Below are positions 26,486 to 35,609 of a stretch of DNA of 64,000 nt, piece by piece. This stretch comes from Mumia sp. ZJ1417 (lineage in GTDB: Bacteria; Actinomycetota; Actinomycetes; Propionibacteriales; Nocardioidaceae), in contig NZ_CP059901.1 in the NCBI RefSeq assembly GCF_014127285.1, positions 3,596,001-3,660,000 on the forward strand, given 5' to 3'. A model generated the notes under the pieces. That model did not search any database. It saw only the letters and a program-made list of their open reading frames with translations, and had not been told where the DNA came from. The position numbers were made by a program, and so were the translations under genes. Numbering within the stretch: the stretch's first letter is position 1; every line of letters begins with the position of its first letter.

Positions 26486-27351
26486 CAGCGGTCCTCCGGC
26501 GGTCCGAGGGCGAGGGCGACGTTGTCGATCAGCCGGGTCTCGCCCACGTGGGCGGCGACCAGGAGGCGCGCGTCGCACCCCGGGCGGGGCGGCGTGAGGT
26601 CGGGTGCACGCAGGGCCAGGTAGTCCACGACGACCGCGCTCTCGGAGTCGAGGACCTCGCGCGCGGCGGTGAGCACGGCCTCCCCACCGAGCGGTGCGGC
26701 GTCGCGGCCCGCGGCAAGCGCCCTGGACAGGGTGACGGCGAGCGCGCGCTGCGCCTGGTCGAGGTAGCGGTTGCGCGAGGATATCGCCAGGCCGTCGTCC
26801 TCCCGTACGGTCGGGCAGCCCTCGACGGCGACCGGCATGCACAGCGCGCGCACCATCTGGCGGATCAGCACGAGCTGCTGGTAGTCCTTCTCGCCGAAGA
26901 CCGCGACGTCCGGACGCGTCAGGCCGAGCAGCTTCGCGACCACCGTCAGGACACCCCGGAAGTGGCCCGGCCGCACGGCGCCCTCGAGCTCGGCACCGAG
27001 AGGTCCAGGGTCGACGGTGACGCCGCTCGTGTCCGGACCGTCGGGGTACATCTCGGAGACGGCCGGATGGAAGACCACGTCGGCCCCGGCCCGGGTCAGC
27101 TGGGCGAGGTCGCGCTCGAAGGTCCGGGGATAGCGGGCCAGATCCTCGCCGGCACCGAACTGGGTCGGGTTGACGAAGATCGACACGACCACGAGGTCGG
27201 CGCGCTCGCGGGCGTACGAGACGAGGCTGAGGTGGCCCTCGTGGAGGGCACCCATCGTGGGGACGAGAGCGACGGTGCAGCCGTCGCGGCGTGGGATGGC
27301 AAGTGCGGTGTCGAGCTCTTCGCGCGTCGTGGCGACGACCGGGGCGCTCAC
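26485..27351 (-). CDS. panC: Pantothenate synthetase
   Basis: PanC joins pantoate and beta-alanine using ATP. The 288-residue protein has the HIGH-like [10 protein letters not shown] (about residues 30-39), FVNPTQFG, the FGEKDYQQ segment and the KMSKS-equivalent ISSRNRYL, all intact. The GTG start at 27351 overlaps the stop of the DUF2520 gene as GTGA, and its own stop overlaps panD. These are two coupled junctions in one operon. Confidence 0.96.
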   Translation of the reverse strand: MSAPVVATTREELDTALAIPRRDGCTVALVPTMGALHEGHLSLVSYARERADLVVVSIFVNPTQFGAGEDLARYPRTFERDLAQLTRAGADVVFHPAVSEMYPDGPDTSGVTVDPGPLGAELEGAVRPGHFRGVLTVVAKLLGLTRPDVAVFGEKDYQQLVLIRQMVRALCMPVAVEGCPTVREDDGLAISSRNRYLDQAQRALAVTLSRALAAGRDAAPLGGEAVLTAAREVLDSESAVVVDYLALRAPDLTPPRPGCDARLLVAAHVGETRLIDNVALALGPPEDR

Positions 27352-28271
27352 GCGCCGGTCCGGGTGCCCTCGTCGGCGACCAGGGTCGCCAGGACATCCC
27401 ACTCGGACTCGCGCAGGATCCGTCGGATCTCGACCGCGCCACCCGCATCGAGTCGGCCGTCGGCGACGGCGTGGGCGGAGGTGGCACGTGCCATCGCCAC
27501 GTACGCGTCCATCGTCGGCACGGGCTGGTCTGCCATCGCCGCCAGGTGGGCGCGCACGGTCTCGATGTCGCCACGCACCACCGGGCCGGTGAGTGCGGCG
27601 TCCTCGTAGAGGAGCGCGTTCTCGAGCGCAGCGGTCAGGAGCGGGCGCAGGACCGCGGCCGGGTCGGCAGCGCCCGTACGACGCAGGATCTGCATGGCCT
27701 GCGACACGATCGTGACGAGATGGTTCGCGCCGTGAGCGAGCGCCGCGTGGTAGGTCGTCCGGTCCTCGTCGCGGACCCACATCGGGCGTCCGCCGAGGTC
27801 GGCGACCAGGGTCTCCGCGATCTCGTGCTCGTCCTCGCCGGCGGTGAGGCCGAAGACGGCTCCGGACAGGTGCGCGAGGTCGACGTCGGTGCCGGTGAAC
27901 GTCATCGCGGGATGGAGCGCGACGGGGCGCGCGCCGACGTGCGCGGCGGCGGCGAGCACGCCGAGGCCGTGGCGTCCGCTCGTGTGGGCGACGACCTGGC
28001 CGGGTCGCAGGTGGCCGTCGAGGGCGAGCTCGGCGACAAGACCGGGGAGCGCGTCGTCGGGGACGGCGAGGAGGAGGAGGTCCGCGCGGGTCGCGACCTG
28101 TGCGGGCGCAAGCACGGGGACGCCAGGGAGCAGCGTGTCGGTGCGGGTGCGAGAGGCGGCGGACCGGCCGCTGACGGCGACGATCTCGTGGCCGGCTTCG
28201 CGCAGCCGGGCGGCGAGCACCGCTCCGACGCGACCTGCGCCGATCACACCTACGGCGTGGAGGGACTTCAT
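27348..28271 (-). CDS. Rossmann-fold DUF2520 protein, probable oxidoreductase of the pantothenate operon
   Basis: The N-terminal NAD(P)-binding domain (residues 5-150; [17 protein letters not shown]) resembles 6-phosphogluconate- and ketopantoate-reductase-type folds, and the C-terminal helical part is DUF2520. It has 307 residues. Being first in a coupled operon with panC, panD and coaX suggests a ketopantoate reductase role (the PanE step), but this is an inference from context; M. tuberculosis Rv3603c is the positional counterpart. AAAGG lies about 8 bases before ATG 28271. Confidence 0.85.
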   Translation of the reverse strand: MKSLHAVGVIGAGRVGAVLAARLREAGHEIVAVSGRSAASRTRTDTLLPGVPVLAPAQVATRADLLLLAVPDDALPGLVAELALDGHLRPGQVVAHTSGRHGLGVLAAAAHVGARPVALHPAMTFTGTDVDLAHLSGAVFGLTAGEDEHEIAETLVADLGGRPMWVRDEDRTTYHAALAHGANHLVTIVSQAMQILRRTGAADPAAVLRPLLTAALENALLYEDAALTGPVVRGDIETVRAHLAAMADQPVPTMDAYVAMARATSAHAVADGRLDAGGAVEIRRILRESEWDVLATLVADEGTRTGA

Positions 28272-28292
28272 CGAAGTGCCTTTCGTTCCAGT

Positions 28293-28304
28293 CCCCGTAC
28301 GGGG
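28293..28304. promoter_or_regulatory. 12-bp palindrome in the leader of the pantothenate operon
   Basis: CCCCGTACGGGG lies 22 bases before the operon start codon. The same core forms the clpC terminator palindrome. A minus-strand promoter could lie just upstream (TAGACT at about 28329), so this may be a leader hairpin or operator. No function is known. Confidence 0.3.
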
Positions 28305-28383
28305 TACCAGACAAACGGACTCTTTGAGTCTACGTGCGCGAAACCTTGCTGTAACCGAGTTGTGGGGCGGGTCACATCCAGGC

Positions 28384-30516
28384 TCAGTCGAGGAGCCCGG
28401 CCTTCGCGAACGCCGCCTTGTAGTACGGCGCAAGGGTGCGGGCGTACGTGATCGTCACGTGGTTGCTGTCGCTGAAGACGTTCGCGCCGCCGATGACCAC
28501 CGGGCACTTGTCCTCGTCGCAGTACCACTTCGTCATGTCGACGTACGTGGTCCGCTTCGAGCGCTCGACCGCCTGCTCGTACGGGTCGAAGACGTCCGTG
28601 ATGGCGGCCTTGCGCGACAGCGCGCACTCGGCCGCGTGGGCGGCGCCGACCTCGCCCAGGCAGATGTTGGGGTCGTCCTCTGCGCGCCGACCGCCCTCAG
28701 GGTTGTCGCGGATGGCGACGATCGGCGTCTTCGCCTTCAGCGCCGGCTCCCAGACGTCGAGCACGCCCTGGACGCGCGCCTCCTCGCTCGCTCGCTGGCT
28801 CGAGGCGCGGCTGGTGGTGACGATGAAGTCGAAGCGGTCCGGCTCGGCCCTCAGCAGCTCGTCGAGGTTGGCCTTCATCTCGGCGCAGGCCACCTTGCGC
28901 GACTCGGGGTTGCCCGCCGCCGGGGGGAGGGTCGACCAGCCACAGCTCGGCGAGGCGATCATCTCGGCGGTGAGGACGCCTTGGTCGACGAGGATCTCGA
29001 ACATCGGCATCAGCGCACGGGCGTGGGAGTCGCCGACGACGGCGACGTGCGGGACACCGCGGCGCGGGGTGCCGAAGGGGCAGCCCTCGAAGTCGTCGCC
29101 GCGGAGGTACTTGAGGCAGCGGCGGTAGGCGGCGTGGTCCTTCTTGACCTCCGACGGGTCGGGGATCATCACCTTGTCGAGCGCCGGGTCCGGGCATGTG
29201 TCGGCGAGCTTCGGGTCACGCGCCGCCGCGCCGAAGCATGCGCCGTGCTGCTTGAGGAGCGACTCCGCTGCCTCCGCGCGGGCGGCGTTGTCATGGTCGA
29301 CGACGCTCCATCCGACGAAGCAGCCGGCGACGAGGGCGCCGGCGGTCGCGCCGACCAGGCCGAAGGTCACGCCCGAGCGCGGGATGCCGAGGCGCCGCGT
29401 CGTGCGTACGGGATCCTCGACCCACTTCTTGGTCGCCCAGGACAGCAGGATGGTCACGACGGCGATGGCGATCTTGTCGAGCATCCCGAGCGACGAGCCC
29501 ATCGCGTACGGGAGGATCACGATGAGCGGCCAGTGCCAGAGGTACACCGAATACGAGATGTCGCCGATGAACTGCGCGGGGCGCCAGGACAGCGCGTGCG
29601 TCGGCGACCAGGCGACCGACGACGGGTGGCCGGCCCACAGCAGCGCCGCCGTCCCCAGCACGACCCACACCGCCGCCGTGCCTGGCATCGGGGTCGCCTC
29701 GTCCATGCGCATCGCGCAGACCGCGAGCGTGACGAGGCCGAGCAGCGACACCAGCGCCCGCAGGCTCGCGCGCCCGGCCAGCACCGGCACGAAGGCGAGC
29801 AGCGCTCCGACGCCGAACTCCCAGGCACGGGTCGTCGTGACGAAGTACGACGTGGCGGGATCGGTGGCGGTGAGGTGGAGCGAGTACACGAACGACGCGA
29901 CCGTGACGGTCGCCAGCATGGCGAAGATAGCGATGTGCTGGCGGCGCTGGCCCAGCCGCGTCGACAGGATCGGCGCGCACCACAGGGCGGCGATCACCAG
30001 CACCGGCCAGACGATGTAGAACTGCTCCTCCGCCGACAGGGTCCAGTAGTGCTGCGCGGGTGAGGCGACGTTGTCGGCAGCGAGGTAGTCCACGGCGTCG
30101 GCGGCCAGCGCCCAGTTCTCGACGTACAGCGCAGCGGCGCCGATCTCGCGGACGAACTGCTGCCACAGCATCCGGGGCACCCACAGGAAGACCGCGATCA
30201 GCGACACCCCGAGCACGAGGTAGGCCGCGGGCAGCAGCCGCCGTGCCCGTCGCGCCCAGAACTTGCCGAGCGCGATCCGTCCGGTCCGGTCGGACTCGCG
30301 CAGGATGTGGGCCGTGATCAGGTAGCCGGAGATGACGAAGAAGACGTCGACGCCGAGATAGCCGCCCGGCAGCCGGTGGGGCCAGAGGTGGAAGATCACG
30401 ACCAGCCCGACCGCGATCGCGCGCAGCCCCTGGATCTCCGGGCGGAGATAGCTGCTCGCGGACGCAGGTGTCCCGACCGTGGGGAGAGCGCGTCGGCTCT
30501 GAACGGTCGCGGACAT
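28384..30516 (-). CDS. Membrane O-acyltransferase (acyltransferase-3 plus SGNH domain)
   Basis: The protein is an OafA/YrhL-type enzyme that brings acyl groups across the membrane and O-acylates surface glycans. Residues about 25-395 form the multi-spanning Acyl_transf_3 domain (LRAIAVGLVVIFHLW with the conserved His; VDVFFVISGYLIT; RRARRLLPA). The extracytoplasmic SGNH domain (about 430-710) has block I VVGDSHARA and the C-terminal DSNHVT (Asp-His pair). The 710-residue length is normal. A paralogue lies at 44399-46537. TAGTAT lies 8 bases before ATG 30516. It is followed in the same direction by the DUF2520-pan-coaX operon after 112 bases. Confidence 0.9.
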   Translation of the reverse strand: MSATVQSRRALPTVGTPASASSYLRPEIQGLRAIAVGLVVIFHLWPHRLPGGYLGVDVFFVISGYLITAHILRESDRTGRIALGKFWARRARRLLPAAYLVLGVSLIAVFLWVPRMLWQQFVREIGAAALYVENWALAADAVDYLAADNVASPAQHYWTLSAEEQFYIVWPVLVIAALWCAPILSTRLGQRRQHIAIFAMLATVTVASFVYSLHLTATDPATSYFVTTTRAWEFGVGALLAFVPVLAGRASLRALVSLLGLVTLAVCAMRMDEATPMPGTAAVWVVLGTAALLWAGHPSSVAWSPTHALSWRPAQFIGDISYSVYLWHWPLIVILPYAMGSSLGMLDKIAIAVVTILLSWATKKWVEDPVRTTRRLGIPRSGVTFGLVGATAGALVAGCFVGWSVVDHDNAARAEAAESLLKQHGACFGAAARDPKLADTCPDPALDKVMIPDPSEVKKDHAAYRRCLKYLRGDDFEGCPFGTPRRGVPHVAVVGDSHARALMPMFEILVDQGVLTAEMIASPSCGWSTLPPAAGNPESRKVACAEMKANLDELLRAEPDRFDFIVTTSRASSQRASEEARVQGVLDVWEPALKAKTPIVAIRDNPEGGRRAEDDPNICLGEVGAAHAAECALSRKAAITDVFDPYEQAVERSKRTTYVDMTKWYCDEDKCPVVIGGANVFSDSNHVTITYARTLAPYYKAAFAKAGLLD

Positions 30517-30524
30517 CGCGGCCG

Positions 30525-30530
30525 ATACTA
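30525..30530 (-). promoter_or_regulatory. -10 element of the 28384-30516 acyltransferase
   Basis: TAGTAT on the minus strand lies 8 bases before ATG 30516, at or just beyond the distance expected for a leaderless or very short leader. Confidence 0.4.
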
Positions 30531-30595
30531 ACCGCAGTGCTGACGCTCTCGGTCAGGCGCCTCCGCCGAGCGGCCGGGCCAACCGGAACCGGAGG

Positions 30596-31624
30596 TTACT
30601 TTCGTAGTGAACGAAACACGCGGGTACGGCGCGCCCGCGACAGCGCGCGGCGCACTGGGGTCCGCTCGAGCCGCGCGACACGCTCTCGGAGGGTCGCCAC
30701 CTCGGCCTTGCGCGAGGCGAGACGCTTCTTTGTCAGCGCCAGCTCCTCCTCGAGGATCGCCTGTGTGAGCGCCGGGGTCTCGCGTGCAGCGAGCTCGATG
30801 TCCGCGACCATCTGGGGCGTGGGCACACCGCCGTCCGCGATGACGATCTTGTGCAGCTCGGCGAGGAACCGGTGGTAGTAGTCCTGCCGGTAGTGGACGT
30901 AGAACGGACCCCACGGGTGCTCGTCGTAGGTCGGGAACGGTTCGCCCGTCAGGTCGATCGCCCGGGCGCCGAAGACGTCGACGGCGTAATCGTCCATCCG
31001 CTTCCACTGCGCGTTCGCCGTCTCGACGTCGATCCGCGCGATGCTTCGGTGCTTCTGCAGCCTCGCCGGTCGAGGTCGGTCGGGCAGCGTCAGCAAGTTG
31101 GTGTGGTGCCCGTAGTGGACCACCACCCGAGTTTGGGGAGCGACTCGACGCACGTGCTCCGCGAACCGGTCCATCGCCTCCCGCCAGAGCGCGAAGTAGG
31201 CGTCAGGGTCGCTGGTCGGGTGGAGGCGCGTCAGTCGCCCCTCGTCCCGCATCCGCTGGTAGATGTCGGTCGCGTGAACCTTCCACCGGTTGTCGGTGAT
31301 GATCCGGCCGTCGTCCAGCTGGAGCACCCCGAAGTGCGCGTCGCCGAAGAAGTCCAGCAGCAGGTAGTCGGTCTGCGACGCGGCGAACTCGCTGAGGAAT
31401 GCCTTGTCGAACTCCGTCCGGATGTTCCAGACGTCGTAGTCCGACATCGCCTTGGTCGTCTCCCAATGCTCTGTGACGGGTGCCGACATGAGACTGAGGA
31501 TCGACATCTGGTTCTGGGCAAGGTCGCAGCGGTACGACGCCTTGTAGTCCGGGTTGAAGCGCGAGTTGAAGTTGTCGCGGGTCATGCAGCTGCCGAACAG
31601 CGCGATCGAGAGCACGTCGCTCAT
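30596..31624 (-). CDS. DUF6270 (SGNH-like) protein
   Basis: The 342-residue protein begins MSDVLSIALFGSCMTRD. The GSCxTRD motif near residue 12, followed by YDVWNIRTE, LLLDFFGDAHFGV and HPWGPFYVHYRQDYYHRFL, matches DUF6270 proteins found in polysaccharide clusters. The fold resembles SGNH hydrolases, but no reaction is established. The C-terminal 70 residues are a basic coiled coil. Its ATG overlaps the stop of the upstream GT2-TagF gene by four bases (ATGA), so the two are translationally coupled and probably act on the same polymer. Confidence 0.8.
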   Translation of the reverse strand: MSDVLSIALFGSCMTRDNFNSRFNPDYKASYRCDLAQNQMSILSLMSAPVTEHWETTKAMSDYDVWNIRTEFDKAFLSEFAASQTDYLLLDFFGDAHFGVLQLDDGRIITDNRWKVHATDIYQRMRDEGRLTRLHPTSDPDAYFALWREAMDRFAEHVRRVAPQTRVVVHYGHHTNLLTLPDRPRPARLQKHRSIARIDVETANAQWKRMDDYAVDVFGARAIDLTGEPFPTYDEHPWGPFYVHYRQDYYHRFLAELHKIVIADGGVPTPQMVADIELAARETPALTQAILEEELALTKKRLASRKAEVATLRERVARLERTPVRRALSRARRTRVFRSLRK

Positions 31625-34254
31625 GACTGCTGAACGGGCGTCGGCACCGGCTCGGCCGCCTCGTCGACGGTAAGCCGCTTCGTCGACGCTTCGATCGCCG
31701 CAGTCACCCTCTCGCAGCACCGTCCGTCCCGCTCGGGGAAGGTGGCCGCATTGCGTGCGGCATACTCCGGGCGCGGGTCACGACCGTGCGCGAGCGACGC
31801 GAGCGTCTCGGCGACCGCCGTCTCGACGTCGTACGTGACGGGTCCGAAGCCGTCGAGCTCGTAGGTGAAGTAGCCCTTGCGCCCGACATGGCCCCCGTTG
31901 AGGACCCGCTCCTGATCGAACTGGAAGTACACGACGGGCCGGTCGATGTACGCCGCGTTGAACGCGATCGACGAGTAGTCGGTGACGAGTACCGCTGCGC
32001 GGGCGAAGAGCTCCTGAACATCCTGGCCGTGGTACGAGAGCGGCACCACGTGGGACGGGAGCTGCATCACGTCGAGCGCGGGCTGGAGGTTCGGGTGCGG
32101 CAGGAAGCCGATCTTGAGACCCTGCTCGGCGCATGCCTGAGCGAGCTCCTCGGACTCGAGGACCCCGCGCCAGCTCGTCATGAACTCCGACTCGAACAGC
32201 TCCGGGTGGACCGAGCGACGCTGCGACCCGGACTCCAGCGGCGGCTGGAGCCAGTTGCGCCAGGTCGGAACGACGAGCACGAGGTCGCGGTCGTCGGGTT
32301 CGACCCGCTGGCCGATCTCGCGGAGGCGATCGAAGCGAGGAAGACCCGTGCGCACCGTCTCCTTGGTGGTGAAGACGTACGGCGTATGGTCCCCGGCGAT
32401 CGAGGCGTGCTCCTGCGGCGTACTGGTGACGAAGAGGTCGATCTGCTTCGGGTTCAGCCAGCCCGAGAGGTCGTCCTTGATCACGCCGTGCTGTAGGAAG
32501 GTGAACCGCCAGCGCTGTCGGGTCAGGCGCATGATCTCCGGCGGCCGTACGACCGGATGGTCGGCATGCGACGAGATCAGGTGGCGGCAGTTGAGCATCA
32601 GCAGCTTCCAGTCGCGAGACCCGTGGGCCACCAGCCGGTCGCCGTACCCGTCCGCGTTGAGCCGTTGCCAGTCGGGCGTCCCCTTCTCCAGCACGAACCA
32701 GGCGTTGATGTCGGGGCGCTCATCACGCAGGTAGCGGAAGAGGCGCTCGCCGGAGTCGTCGGCGTCGTGGATCCTGTCCATGAGCACCCAGGCCTTGCTG
32801 TACTTGCGGAACAGCCGAGAGCGGGCGAGCCGGATCAGCGTCCGGTCGGCCCCCGACACATCGACCGCAGGCGCCGGCGCCGGGTCCATCGCGTGCGGCT
32901 GCTCGTGGGCAAGGATCTCGGAGCGGACACGGCCGGGCTTGAGCCAGGTAATCGCCGACGGCGGTTGGTCGAACCGGAACGGCAGCCGTCGTCCGTCGAG
33001 GAGGATGCGCAGGTTGGCGCGCGCCGTCACCCACAGCACGCGCTCCCGCATGACGACGCGCCCGTGGTAGGCGATGTCACGGACCTTGGCGTGGCGCGGT
33101 GCCGTCTCGACCCCGTTCACGAAGACGCGCTCTGAGGGGGCATCACCGGTGTACTGGTAGACGATGCGTGTGAGGGCCTGGTCGGCGTCCAGGCGGTCGA
33201 CGCGGGCGTACGGCATGCACCACGGCTGATCGTCGTAGGAGTGGAGCAGGATGTCCTTCCAGATCCGCTTCATTCCTCGCACGGTGAAGGCCTCGATCAC
33301 GTCGTCCTCGAGGAACCGTCGGATCTGGCCGAGAAGCGCGTGGTACTCGTCGGAGACACCGGCGCTCTCGGCACTGCCGCGCGACGATGCCCCGTCCTGG
33401 CTGCTGAAGAACCAGGAGAGTTCGTAGAGGATGTGGTTCTGGAGCCACTCCGGGGCGGCGCCGGAGCCGTCGGCCGCCTCACGGAGGACCGCCAGATAGC
33501 CGTCGCGGAGGACCCGGGTGTAGCGGCCCGGGTGGGACAGGCTCGTCTGCAGGGTCGAGGACGAGTCGCTGCGCTTCCGGTAGTGGTAGTGCGCCGTCCC
33601 GACGAACCCGACATTCGGCTGGTTCGACGACCCGAGGAGGTATCGCACACACAGAGCGCCGTCCTCGAAGTTCGGCCGGAGCTCGGTGTCGAAGCGCAGC
33701 CCGAGGTCGTCGAGGCGTTCCCGCCGGAAGAAGGCGACCGGCGCGCTCCCGTAGAAGTGCTGCGGGTACTCGGTGAGGTTGCGGAGTCGGTCGCCGCCCG
33801 TGAAGTGCTGACGGAGCGGGTGGGTGTCGGTGACGGCGCCCGTAGCGTCGTCCAGGAGCCACCGCGCGCACCCGACGAGATCCACGTCCGGCTCGGCCTG
33901 GATGAACCGCGCGACCCGCTCGAGATAGTTCGACGCGAGGACATCGTCGGGGTCCGGGAACGACACCCAACGTCCGCGTGCCCGCTCCAACCCGAGGTTG
34001 CGCGCCGAGGCCTGGCCGCCGTTCTCCTTCGTGAGCACCGTCACCAGGTCGGGTCGACGCGCCTGCCAGGCCTTGAGCGCCTGCGGCGTCTCGTCCGTAG
34101 AGCCGTCGTCGACCATGATCACCTCGACCCGGGAGAGGTCGAACGTCTGCGCCTCGACAGAGGCGATGAAGTCGTCGAGGTACCTCGCGACGTTGTAGAC
34201 CGCGGAAACGAGCGAGAACTCGATCTGTCGTGGTCCGTCGTTCGCGTCAAGCAT
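31621..34254 (-). CDS. GT2 glycosyltransferase fused to CDP-glycerol glycerophosphotransferase
   Basis: The GT2 domain (about residues 10-240) shows FSLVSAVYNVARYLDD, MVDDGSTDE, ASARNLG and PDPDD. The C-terminal TagF-like domain (about 500-860) keeps FLQHGVIKDD, VVPTWRNWL and VLVTDYSSIAFNAAY, so it looks active, although QHGV replaces the WHGT form seen in the 12414 and 46600 proteins. This points to a different acceptor. It has 877 residues from ATG 34254. It is coupled to the DUF6270 gene and divergent from manC across a 159-base gap. Confidence 0.9.
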   Translation of the reverse strand: MLDANDGPRQIEFSLVSAVYNVARYLDDFIASVEAQTFDLSRVEVIMVDDGSTDETPQALKAWQARRPDLVTVLTKENGGQASARNLGLERARGRWVSFPDPDDVLASNYLERVARFIQAEPDVDLVGCARWLLDDATGAVTDTHPLRQHFTGGDRLRNLTEYPQHFYGSAPVAFFRRERLDDLGLRFDTELRPNFEDGALCVRYLLGSSNQPNVGFVGTAHYHYRKRSDSSSTLQTSLSHPGRYTRVLRDGYLAVLREAADGSGAAPEWLQNHILYELSWFFSSQDGASSRGSAESAGVSDEYHALLGQIRRFLEDDVIEAFTVRGMKRIWKDILLHSYDDQPWCMPYARVDRLDADQALTRIVYQYTGDAPSERVFVNGVETAPRHAKVRDIAYHGRVVMRERVLWVTARANLRILLDGRRLPFRFDQPPSAITWLKPGRVRSEILAHEQPHAMDPAPAPAVDVSGADRTLIRLARSRLFRKYSKAWVLMDRIHDADDSGERLFRYLRDERPDINAWFVLEKGTPDWQRLNADGYGDRLVAHGSRDWKLLMLNCRHLISSHADHPVVRPPEIMRLTRQRWRFTFLQHGVIKDDLSGWLNPKQIDLFVTSTPQEHASIAGDHTPYVFTTKETVRTGLPRFDRLREIGQRVEPDDRDLVLVVPTWRNWLQPPLESGSQRRSVHPELFESEFMTSWRGVLESEELAQACAEQGLKIGFLPHPNLQPALDVMQLPSHVVPLSYHGQDVQELFARAAVLVTDYSSIAFNAAYIDRPVVYFQFDQERVLNGGHVGRKGYFTYELDGFGPVTYDVETAVAETLASLAHGRDPRPEYAARNAATFPERDGRCCERVTAAIEASTKRLTVDEAAEPVPTPVQQS

Positions 34255-34413
34255 GGTGAAGGAGAGTTCCTGACCTCGGGGCTGGGTGGGACGAGGCGTA
34301 CCGAAGGGTCCGCGCCCCTGGCGATGGTACAAGGGCACGAGATTAGCGCCGTCGAGACGGCGCGCCGCCCCGCCGACTACCCTGGGACCGCTGTACCTGA
34401 ACGGAAGGACGCC
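34255..34413. promoter_or_regulatory. Divergent control region between the GT2-TagF gene and manC
   Basis: Plus-strand TACCCT (34377-34382) would give manC a short leader with the ribosome site GGAAGGA (34402-34408). Minus-strand TACCAT (34324-34329) could serve the GT2-TagF gene. No convincing -35 is seen for either. Confidence 0.35.
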
Positions 34414-35523
34414 ATGGGCTCGCACGTGCCCTCGCTGCACGCCATCATCCCCGCCGGGGGCTCCGGCACACGACTGTGGCCGGTCTCGCGGGCCGGACAC
34501 CCGAAGTTTCTTCTCGACCTGACCGGGAACGGCCGTACCCTCCTCCAACAGACCTACGACCGTCTGCTGCCACTCGTCGGCGTCGAGGGGATCCATGTGA
34601 TCACCGGCGTCCGCCACGCAGACGCCGTCCGGCGTCAGCTCCCCGACCTCGCCTGCGACCAGGTCGTGGCCGAGCCGTCCCCCCGTGACTCGATGCCGGC
34701 GATCGCACTGATGGCGGCGCTCGTGCACCGGCGCGATCCTGAGGCCGTCGTGGCGTCCTTCGCGAGCGACCACCTCGTCGAGGACGTCGCCGCCTTCCAC
34801 GAGGCTGTTCGTCAGGCCACGGCGGCCGCGCTCGAGGGCTACGTCGTGACGATCGGGATCGACCCAGATGCCCCGTCCACGGCGTACGGCTACATCGAGG
34901 CCGGGGACTCGTTGTCGGACATCGCAGGGGCACCGGACGCGCTCGCCGTCCGACGGTTCGTCGAGAAGCCTCCCGTCGAGGTCGCCGAGGAGTACGTCGG
35001 CTCTGGCCGCTACCGCTGGAACGCGGGGATGTTCGTCGTCCGTGCGGGCGTGCTGATCGACCATCTCCGCCGCGAGCAACCGCGCCTCTACGAGGGGGTC
35101 GTCTCGATCGCCGAGGCCTGGGACCGCCCGGATCGCGGCGCGGTGCTGGAGCGGACGTGGCCCACACTCACCAAGATCGCCATCGACCACGCGATCGCCG
35201 AGCCCGTGGCCGCGTCCGGCGGCGTGGCCGTCATCCCCGCATCGTTCGGCTGGAGCGACATCGGTGACTTCGCCGCCGTGGCGGACGCGATGCAGAGCGG
35301 TCACGGCGACATCAGCGTGCTTGGCGACCCTTCTGCGGTCGCCGCGATGGACACGAGCGGTCTCGTCGTCACGTCCGGCCGGACGGTCTCGGTCATCGGC
35401 CTGGAGGACGTGGTGGTGGTCGAGACCCCGGACGCCGTCCTCGTGACGACCCGGGCGCGCGCGCAAGAGGTCAAACGACTCGTCGACCACTGGCGGGGCG
35501 CTGGCCGCGAGGACCTCCTCTGA
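34414..35523 (+). CDS. manC: Mannose-1-phosphate guanylyltransferase
   Basis: The enzyme makes GDP-mannose from mannose 1-phosphate and GTP. The signature IIPAGGSGTRLWPVSR lies near residues 10-25 with HPKF after it. EPSPRDSMPAIALMA, FASDHLV, FVEKPP and RWNAGMFVVRA follow in normal order. At 369 residues it lacks the C-terminal isomerase domain of bifunctional ManC. ATG 34414 has GGAAGGA 5 bases upstream; longer in-frame starts would overlap the divergent gene. Its stop overlaps a possible CTG start of the next gene as CTGA. Confidence 0.93.
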   Translation: MGSHVPSLHAIIPAGGSGTRLWPVSRAGHPKFLLDLTGNGRTLLQQTYDRLLPLVGVEGIHVITGVRHADAVRRQLPDLACDQVVAEPSPRDSMPAIALMAALVHRRDPEAVVASFASDHLVEDVAAFHEAVRQATAAALEGYVVTIGIDPDAPSTAYGYIEAGDSLSDIAGAPDALAVRRFVEKPPVEVAEEYVGSGRYRWNAGMFVVRAGVLIDHLRREQPRLYEGVVSIAEAWDRPDRGAVLERTWPTLTKIAIDHAIAEPVAASGGVAVIPASFGWSDIGDFAAVADAMQSGHGDISVLGDPSAVAAMDTSGLVVTSGRTVSVIGLEDVVVVETPDAVLVTTRARAQEVKRLVDHWRGAGREDLL

Positions 35524-35609
35524 ACCCCCGTGCGGACCGCTCGTCCGGACCGGTCCGCCGTCTCGTCCACGCTGTCCGCAAGGCCACCGGCCGCGGGCGG
35601 CGACGGCCC

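Noticed and set aside
27844-30063. 739-residue open frame antisense to the DUF2520 and acyltransferase genes
   Set aside because: It crosses two clearly conserved genes on the other strand, has no recognisable motif and a biased composition.
33241-34413. Upstream extension of the manC frame (about 390 residues)
   Set aside because: It lies antisense to the GT2-TagF gene at 31621-34254 and has shadow-like composition. ATG 34414 has a ribosome site and places the pyrophosphorylase motif correctly.
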